In this document: positions 14,041 through 18,358 of the stretch, piece after piece | How positions within the stretch are numbered: the first letter of the stretch is position 1 | Layout: the number at the start of each line of letters is the position of its first letter | NCBI GenBank assembly: GCA_021808875.1 | Contig: JAKBAU010000033.1 | Location: 1 to 18,358, forward strand | Length of the DNA: 18,358 nt | Origin: Pseudomonadota bacterium | GTDB lineage: Bacteria; Pseudomonadota; Alphaproteobacteria; Micropepsales; Micropepsaceae | Reading direction: 5' to 3' | The notes under the pieces: generated by a model | What the model saw: only the letters and a program-made list of their open reading frames with translations | Told to the model about the DNA's origin: nothing | Database searches by the model: none | Made by a program: the position numbers and the translations under genes

Positions 14041-15030
14041 TTACTCCGCTTTGAGTGGCCGCTGCATCAGCCGGGCCGCGGCGTGCTCGAGTGCAAGCTT
14101 GCCACTTAGGATGTCGGCAACGGCTTCTGCGATCGGTAGCTCGATGCCATGTCTTTGTGCCCGTGTCACCAGGGCGGGTGCGGTGTAAACGCCTTCCGCC
14201 AATGCGTGGGGTGGCTGAGCCCGCCTTTCACCGATGGCAATACCGCGTGAAAAATTACGTGACGTGCGACTGGTTGCGGTCAGGACAAGGTCACCCAGGC
14301 CGGAAAGGCCCATCAGGGTCTCACGCCGCGCCCCCAAAGCCTCACCCAGGCGTGTGAGTTCGGCGAAAGCGCGGGCCAGCAGGGCGGCGCGCGCGCTCTC
14401 GCCCAGGTGCAGGCCTTCGACGATGCCACAGGCAATCGCGTAGACATTCTTTGCCGCTCCGCCGAGCGCCACTCCAGTCAGGTCGTCGCTGGCATAGGGG
14501 CGAAAAGAACTTGAACTGAGGGTAGCCTGTAGACGCTCGGCGGTTGCTATTTGCGCGGCGATGGTCACCGCTGTGGGCAGGCCAAGGGCGACGTCGCGCG
14601 CAAAGGAGGGGCCGGAGAGCATCGCCGGGAGTAGCTGGGGAGCCGCCTGCTCCAGCACTTCGTTCATCAGCAGACCGCTTTGCTGCTCCACCCCTTTGGC
14701 GCAGATGACCGCCGGCACCCGCGGAGGAGTAAATGGCGCCAGGGCCAGAACACATGCGCGCAAGTGCTGCGCCGGCACCGCAATGAGCAGCGCCTGACTG
14801 GCGCAGACCTCAGCAAGCTCGGTGGTAGGCATCACCCCGTCGGGGAGTCGGATTTCGGGCAGGCTCCTGTGGACTCTGAGCTCGCGGGTCAGTTCCTGCA
14901 TGCGGGCACGGTCGCGTCCCCAGAGGCTCACGTGGCACCCAGCTGACGCCGCGGTGATCGCCAGGGCGGTCCCCCAAGCACCCGCACCCACGACGCCGAT
15001 GTTCTGGTAAGCGTCTGGACTAACGCTCAT
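14041..15030 (-). CDS. gpsA: NAD(P)+-dependent glycerol-3-phosphate dehydrogenase
   Basis: 329 residues, the family norm. The Rossmann motif GVVGAGAWGTALA is at about 12-24. The catalytic lysine is K194 in GGAAKNVYAIACGI, and the family block AMLSGPSFARDVA (about 136-148) is present. It reduces dihydroxyacetone phosphate to sn-glycerol-3-phosphate in the cytoplasm and so feeds membrane phospholipid synthesis. The start is ATG at 15030, with GGAG about 11 bases upstream; the leader is AT-rich and 122 bp separates it from the divergent TetR gene. It is the first gene of an operon with the YciI-like and EVE genes. Nothing looks unusual in the coding region. Confidence 0.96.
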   Translation of the reverse strand: MSVSPDAYQNIGVVGAGAWGTALAITAASAGCHVSLWGRDRARMQELTRELRVHRSLPEIRLPDGVMPTTELAEVCASQALLIAVPAQHLRACVLALAPFTPPRVPAVICAKGVEQQSGLLMNEVLEQAAPQLLPAMLSGPSFARDVALGLPTAVTIAAQIATAERLQATLSSSSFRPYASDDLTGVALGGAAKNVYAIACGIVEGLHLGESARAALLARAFAELTRLGEALGARRETLMGLSGLGDLVLTATSRTSRNFSRGIAIGERRAQPPHALAEGVYTAPALVTRAQRHGIELPIAEAVADILSGKLALEHAAARLMQRPLKAE

Positions 15031-15067
15031 TTTTTATGCTGCTCCGACTCATGCTGCACTGCGAAGA

Positions 15068-15085
15068 TTGAACGAATTGTTGAAC
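15068..15085. promoter_or_regulatory. Direct repeat in the gpsA / TetR intergenic region
   Basis: TTGAAC occurs at 15068-15073 and again at 15080-15085, a 12-base period, in the 122-bp space between divergent gpsA and the TetR gene. It could be a -35 element or an operator used by the TetR protein, but I find no matching -10 at the right distance and TetR operators are usually inverted repeats. Reported as a candidate only. Confidence 0.25.
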
Positions 15086-15152
15086 ATTTAGGTTTTCGTG
15101 TTACCCTCATGTCCTTAGCTAGATAGACAACCGTGGTTTTAAAGGAGGCGCA

Positions 15153-15785
15153 ATGTCGGGCAAGGACACGGTCCGCTGCAAGATCGTCGAGGCGGCGAAA
15201 AAGCGCTTCTCCCATTTTGGCTATGGCAAGACCACAATGGCCGAAGTGGCGTCGGATTGCGCGATGTCGCCGGGCAATCTTTACCGGTTTTTCCCAGGCA
15301 AGCTCGACATCGCCGAAGCCATCGCAACCGAAGACTTTGAAAAGCATCTGACGTCACTGCGCAAACTGGCGGTGGCACCTGCCCGAGATGCCCGCCAGCG
15401 GCTGCACGATCTGCTGTTTGAGGAGTTGCGTCGCACCTATCATAAATTGGAAAAGGATCCGCGCGCCTATGAAATGGCCAGCGTGATCGCCCGGGAGCGT
15501 CCGGAATTTGCCAACTGGATGCTGGCTACCGAGCGCAAGATACTGGTCGAACTTTTGGAGGAGGCCGAGCGGCGTGGAGAGCTGAACTGCGACGACAAGG
15601 AGTACGTCGCGGAAATGGTGCAAGCAGCAACCATGAAATTCCGCTACCCGCAGCTGTGGTCGAAGCTCACATTGCCCGCACTGGAGCGCGAACTCGAGGG
15701 CGTTCTGACACTCCTGATCCAGGGGATCTGTCCGCAGAGCCAGGCTCACCAGCGCCACGGTCGCGTAACGACAGTGCCTGCCTGA
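15153..15785 (+). CDS. TetR-family transcriptional regulator
   Basis: 210 residues. The N-terminal helix-turn-helix is clear: KIVEAAKKRFSHFGYGKTTM followed by AEVASDCAMSPGNLYRFFPGK (about 10-50), the standard TetR DNA-binding block. The rest (about 60-200) is helical and forms the ligand-binding and dimer domain, which cannot be assigned a ligand. An excellent ribosome site, AAAGGAGG, lies just upstream of the ATG, suggesting good expression. It is divergent from gpsA and precedes the LolA-like gene by 40 bases, so it may control either; autoregulation is usual for the family. Targets are unknown. Confidence 0.92.
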   Translation: MSGKDTVRCKIVEAAKKRFSHFGYGKTTMAEVASDCAMSPGNLYRFFPGKLDIAEAIATEDFEKHLTSLRKLAVAPARDARQRLHDLLFEELRRTYHKLEKDPRAYEMASVIARERPEFANWMLATERKILVELLEEAERRGELNCDDKEYVAEMVQAATMKFRYPQLWSKLTLPALERELEGVLTLLIQGICPQSQAHQRHGRVTTVPA

Positions 15786-15825
15786 GGGCTCTTGTTCCCG
15801 CCACAATCTGATCCTAAGTAGGGCC

Positions 15826-16446
15826 ATGCGCTCGCTTGTTATAGCTGCCCTTTTCCTTGCTCTCTCTGCCACTGCTGGCAGGGCTGCGGGCTTTGATGCG
15901 GCTCAGAAAGCTGAACTCGATAAACTTTCGCAGGCCCTCAACTCGATCCAGACCATGAAGGGAGCGTTCGTACAGATCGATCCCAATGGCAGTCTGGAAA
16001 ATGGCAAGTTCTGGATCGAAAAGCCTGGACGAGTCCGTTTTGCATATGCCTCGCCTTCAGACACACTGATTGTTTCCAATGGGGTGACGGTAGCGGTCAA
16101 GAACACCAAACTTGATACCGTCGACCGCTATCCACTGGTCTCGACCCCGCTTGATCTGGTCCTGTCCAACAAACTCGATCTGGCCAACAATCCCAACATC
16201 ATTGCTGTTAATCGCGAGGGCAGCTCGCTCATCGTCAAGGCGCGTTCGACGGACAAGAAGGTCTCTGGAACCGTCACGTTGGTCTTCTCAGATCCAGGCT
16301 ATGAGCTGCGTCAGTGGACTGTGCTTGACCCGCAGGGCCTTAAGACCACCATCGCTCTGCAGAACGTTGAAATTGCTGTCCAGTTAAAACCCTCCCTGTT
16401 TGTGCTGGAGGAACGCAACCGCTTTACCAAGGGGCAGTCAGACTAG
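15826..16446 (+). CDS. LolA-like outer membrane lipoprotein carrier protein
   Basis: 206 residues, the usual LolA length. A signal peptide covers about 1-20 (MRSLVIAALFLALSATAGRA). The mature protein has the LolA pattern: LNSIQTMKGAFVQIDPNG near the start, GKFWIEKPGRVRFAY, the strand TLIVSNGVTVAV, and the late block LRQWTVLDPQGLKTTIALQN. LolA ferries lipoproteins from LolCDE to the outer membrane through the periplasm. The alphaproteobacterial LolA-related family is broad and some members may not be true LolA, so I do not give a gene symbol with certainty. In many alphaproteobacteria such a gene sits next to ftsK or exodeoxyribonuclease genes; that context is not seen here. Upstream is the TetR gene on the same strand. 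Confidence 0.82.
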   Translation: MRSLVIAALFLALSATAGRAAGFDAAQKAELDKLSQALNSIQTMKGAFVQIDPNGSLENGKFWIEKPGRVRFAYASPSDTLIVSNGVTVAVKNTKLDTVDRYPLVSTPLDLVLSNKLDLANNPNIIAVNREGSSLIVKARSTDKKVSGTVTLVFSDPGYELRQWTVLDPQGLKTTIALQNVEIAVQLKPSLFVLEERNRFTKGQSD

Positions 16447-16485
16447 CGCTCTTGTCGACGGAGACTACCGTGCTAGCCGCTTACC

Positions 16486-17229
16486 ATGACGCGTCAGCCA
16501 CCATCTGTCGGCATTGTTTGTGATCGCAGACCCTTAAACGGACATCCGTTTCATATGGCCGGCGAAAAATACATTTCTGCGATACGCGATGGCGCTGCGG
16601 CGTTTCCGCTTCTCATTCCATCTCTTGATCCAGCGCTCGATCCCGAATTGGTGCTGGCTCATGTCGACGGCCTCTTGCTGACGGGTTCGGCATCGAATGT
16701 CGATCCTGCCTATTACGGCGGTGATGGGCCACGTCCCGGAAATCTTGCCGATACACACCGCGACGCCACCACTCTTCCGCTAATCCGCGCTGCAATCGCT
16801 GCAGCCAAGCCTTGTCTGTTCATTTGCCGTGGACATCAGGAGCTCAATGTTGCCTTCGGGGGCACGCTGTTCCAGCACGTGCGAGAGGTGCCCGGCCGAT
16901 TCGATCACAGCGACGATGCCAAACAGGGGATCGAGGCGAAGTATGCTCCAGCACACGAGGTAACCGTTCAGGCCGGTGGAGTGCTCGAATCGCTGCTGGA
17001 ACGGCGGCGCTTTGCCGTCAACTCCTTGCATGGGCAGGCAATCGACCGCCTGGCCGTTGGTCTGCGGATCGAGGCCCTGGCCGATGACGGCACTATCGAA
17101 GCCATTTCAGTCGAGGGGGCGCCAAATTTTGCCCTGTCGGTGCAATGGCATCCGGAATGGCAGTGGTCGGGAAATCCCGAAAGCCGGACGCTCTTTGCGG
17201 CGTTTGGGCGGGCCCTCGCTGCTCTCTGA
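16486..17229 (+). CDS. Class I glutamine amidotransferase-like hydrolase (PuuD / gamma-glutamyl-GABA hydrolase family)
   Basis: 247 residues, full length for the family. The catalytic cysteine is C114 in LFICRGHQELN, and the His-Glu pair is H222 and E224 in QWHPEWQW. The N-terminal block MTRQPPSVGIVCDRR and the GLLLTGSASNVDPAYYG segment (about 62-78) are typical of the gamma-glutamyl-gamma-aminobutyrate hydrolase family, which cleaves gamma-glutamyl-GABA in putrescine breakdown. No other putrescine genes are in the window, so the exact substrate is open; the family also includes uncharacterised members. No strong ribosome site is seen before the ATG at 16486. It stands 39 bases after the LolA-like gene and may be on the same transcript. 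Confidence 0.85.
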   Translation: MTRQPPSVGIVCDRRPLNGHPFHMAGEKYISAIRDGAAAFPLLIPSLDPALDPELVLAHVDGLLLTGSASNVDPAYYGGDGPRPGNLADTHRDATTLPLIRAAIAAAKPCLFICRGHQELNVAFGGTLFQHVREVPGRFDHSDDAKQGIEAKYAPAHEVTVQAGGVLESLLERRRFAVNSLHGQAIDRLAVGLRIEALADDGTIEAISVEGAPNFALSVQWHPEWQWSGNPESRTLFAAFGRALAAL

Positions 17230-17292
17230 TAGGGCAGAGTCGCGGCTGCCATCATCTACCCTGACCAAGATTGACGTAGGCTGGTGACCATT

Positions 17293-17307
17293 TTAACCCA
17301 ACCCTAA
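17293..17307. promoter_or_regulatory. Near-match CtrA-type site upstream of the PAS-GGDEF-EAL-like gene
   Basis: TTAA at 17293-17296, seven bases, then CTAA at 17304-17307: seven of eight core bases of TTAA-N7-TTAA are kept, and the first half-site is extended to TTAACC as in the fliO-facing site. It ends 42 bases before the ATG at 17350, the same distance as the fliO-facing site (44 bases). One mismatch makes it a candidate only. Confidence 0.4.
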
Positions 17308-17349
17308 TACCACGTCCGCCAATCTGCGCCCGGTCTCCGGAAATTAGCC

Positions 17350-18358
17350 ATGTCGACTGTTGTCCGCTTCCTTGGCTTTGCCTTCGCCAGCGCCGACATG
17401 CTCGTGGAAGTCGATGCGGCGTTGCGGATCAGTTTTGCCGCTGGGGCACTGAACGAGTTCGCTGCGGGCAGTATTGCTCCGGGACAGGAGATCGCGAGCC
17501 TCTTTGCACCGATCGACGCTATCAAGGTAAAGGCCCTGTTTCGGGATCTGCCGCTAGCCGGAAGGCTTGGCCCCATCGCTGTTCGACTTACCGATGGACG
17601 CACGAGACTGTTGTCGCTGTGCCGTCTGCCACAAGACGGTGAGCATATTTTTTGTACACTGAGCCATCCAGGAAGCCGCCGTGGTGCAGCTGGTACCATC
17701 AATGCGCGCACCGGGCTTATTGAGAACAACGGCTTTCTGCAGCTGGCCAGTCAGTTGGGCACGGACAAGACGGTTCTGCTTCTCGTCGATATTCATGGCT
17801 TTGGCGAGGCACTGGTACAGCTGTCCTCGGCGCGGGCAGAGCGCCTGCTGGCGCGTCTGGGGGCAGTTCTGCGTGGTGTTGGCTGTTGTGGCGCAGGACA
17901 GCTGGGGCCCTCGACCTTCGGAGTGATCTGTCCGGCCGGCGGCCCGGTACATCTGGACGAAGCCCTCAGGAAAGTTCTGGACGAAGAAGAGCTTGGGCAT
18001 CTTCAGCTTGCTCAGTGTGCGATTGATCTTTCTGATGACGAACTCAGCGCGGAACAACGGCTTTTGGCCGTACGCCATAGCGCGCGCGTGGTGACACATG
18101 CCCGTTTGCCGTCTCAACCTCGGCTCGGTATTGGTCAGGCGTTTGCCCAAATGGTTGATGAGGTTGATGGCCATCTGCGCCATCTGACGGAGACGGTGCT
18201 GAAGAGCCATCTGCACGTAGTCGTCATGCCGGTCATTCGCCTCAGTGACGGGGTGACCGTCCATCACCGGACGGACGCGCATCTCGACCTTGATCTGGAT
18301 ACGAAGGCAATTCTCGATGCTGCGGAACTGGTCAGTCCGGCAGACATCCTTGATCTGG
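17350..18358 (+). CDS. PAS-GGDEF-EAL-like protein with degenerate signatures, 5' part
   Basis: The frame starting at ATG 17350 is open for 336 codons to the right edge, so the 3' end is missing. Residues about 13-105 resemble a PAS sensor domain (MLVEVDAALRISFAAGALNE). Residues about 118-225 have the shape of a GGDEF domain: ARTGLIENNGFLQLA, LLLVDIHGFGEAL, and ARLGAVLRGVG, but where GG(D/E)EF should be the sequence reads GQLGPSTFGVI (183-193). From about 262 an EAL-like start is seen: HLHVVVMPVIRLSDGVTVHH, where the EAL triplet position reads RTD. So it probably neither makes nor degrades cyclic di-GMP but may bind it or act as a scaffold. The domain calls are by pattern only. A CtrA-like site lies upstream. 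It could alternatively be an unrelated sensory protein. Confidence 0.72.
   Translation, partial: MSTVVRFLGFAFASADMLVEVDAALRISFAAGALNEFAAGSIAPGQEIASLFAPIDAIKVKALFRDLPLAGRLGPIAVRLTDGRTRLLSLCRLPQDGEHIFCTLSHPGSRRGAAGTINARTGLIENNGFLQLASQLGTDKTVLLLVDIHGFGEALVQLSSARAERLLARLGAVLRGVGCCGAGQLGPSTFGVICPAGGPVHLDEALRKVLDEEELGHLQLAQCAIDLSDDELSAEQRLLAVRHSARVVTHARLPSQPRLGIGQAFAQMVDEVDGHLRHLTETVLKSHLHVVVMPVIRLSDGVTVHHRTDAHLDLDLDTKAILDAAELVSPADILDL

Noticed and set aside
17554..18282. Minus-strand 242-codon frame at the right end
   Set aside because: The plus-strand frame from 17350 is longer, has PAS/GGDEF/EAL-like blocks and an upstream regulatory site; the minus-strand product shows no domain pattern.

Overview
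The window reads as a chromosomal piece of a motile member of the Alphaproteobacteria with moderately high GC. The class assignment rests on CtrA-type sites (TTAA-N7-TTAA) in the flagellar promoter region, on the divergent fliO-fliP / flgB-flgC-fliE-fliQ-fliR-flhB arrangement, and on the general look of the proteins. I cannot name a genus from the sequence alone. I see no rRNA, tRNA, CRISPR array, insertion sequence or phage gene, and no stretch of more than 300 bases lacks a gene.

Left part (1-3115): the tail of a 2-oxo acid dehydrogenase E1 beta gene, then E2 and E3 genes with almost no spacing. This is a branched-chain 2-oxo acid dehydrogenase (bkd) operon. It is followed by a small helical protein of unknown function (3283-3768) whose 3' end contains a terminator-like hairpin. 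Next is a catabolic-looking block: a minus-strand amidase and limonene-monooxygenase-like flavin enzyme (one operon), and a divergent zinc alcohol dehydrogenase. The dehydrogenase ends tail to tail with flhB, and the two stop codons share a CTAG.

Middle part (7546-12116): export-apparatus and proximal-rod genes of the flagellum. flgB, flgC, fliE, fliQ, fliR and flhB run leftward, and fliO and fliP run rightward. The 172-bp space between the two arms carries two perfect CtrA-type sites, one facing each arm, so the two halves are probably switched on together in the cell cycle.

Right part (12310-18358): a secreted AprI/Inh-like beta-barrel protein followed by a strong intrinsic terminator; a membrane-anchored four-cysteine protein of unknown function; a leftward operon gpsA - YciI-like - EVE-domain gene; then rightward a TetR regulator, a LolA-like lipoprotein carrier and a class I glutamine amidotransferase (PuuD-like) hydrolase. 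Last comes an open-ended gene for a PAS-GGDEF-EAL-like protein whose GGDEF signature is degenerate and whose EAL signature appears to be. It has a near-CtrA site about 40 bp upstream and runs off the right edge.

The most notable points are the paired CtrA sites, the apparently non-catalytic cyclic-di-GMP-type protein with its own CtrA-like box, the terminator inside a coding end, and the amidase / flavin monooxygenase / dehydrogenase set beside the bkd operon. I found nothing that clearly amounts to a new defence or mobile system.
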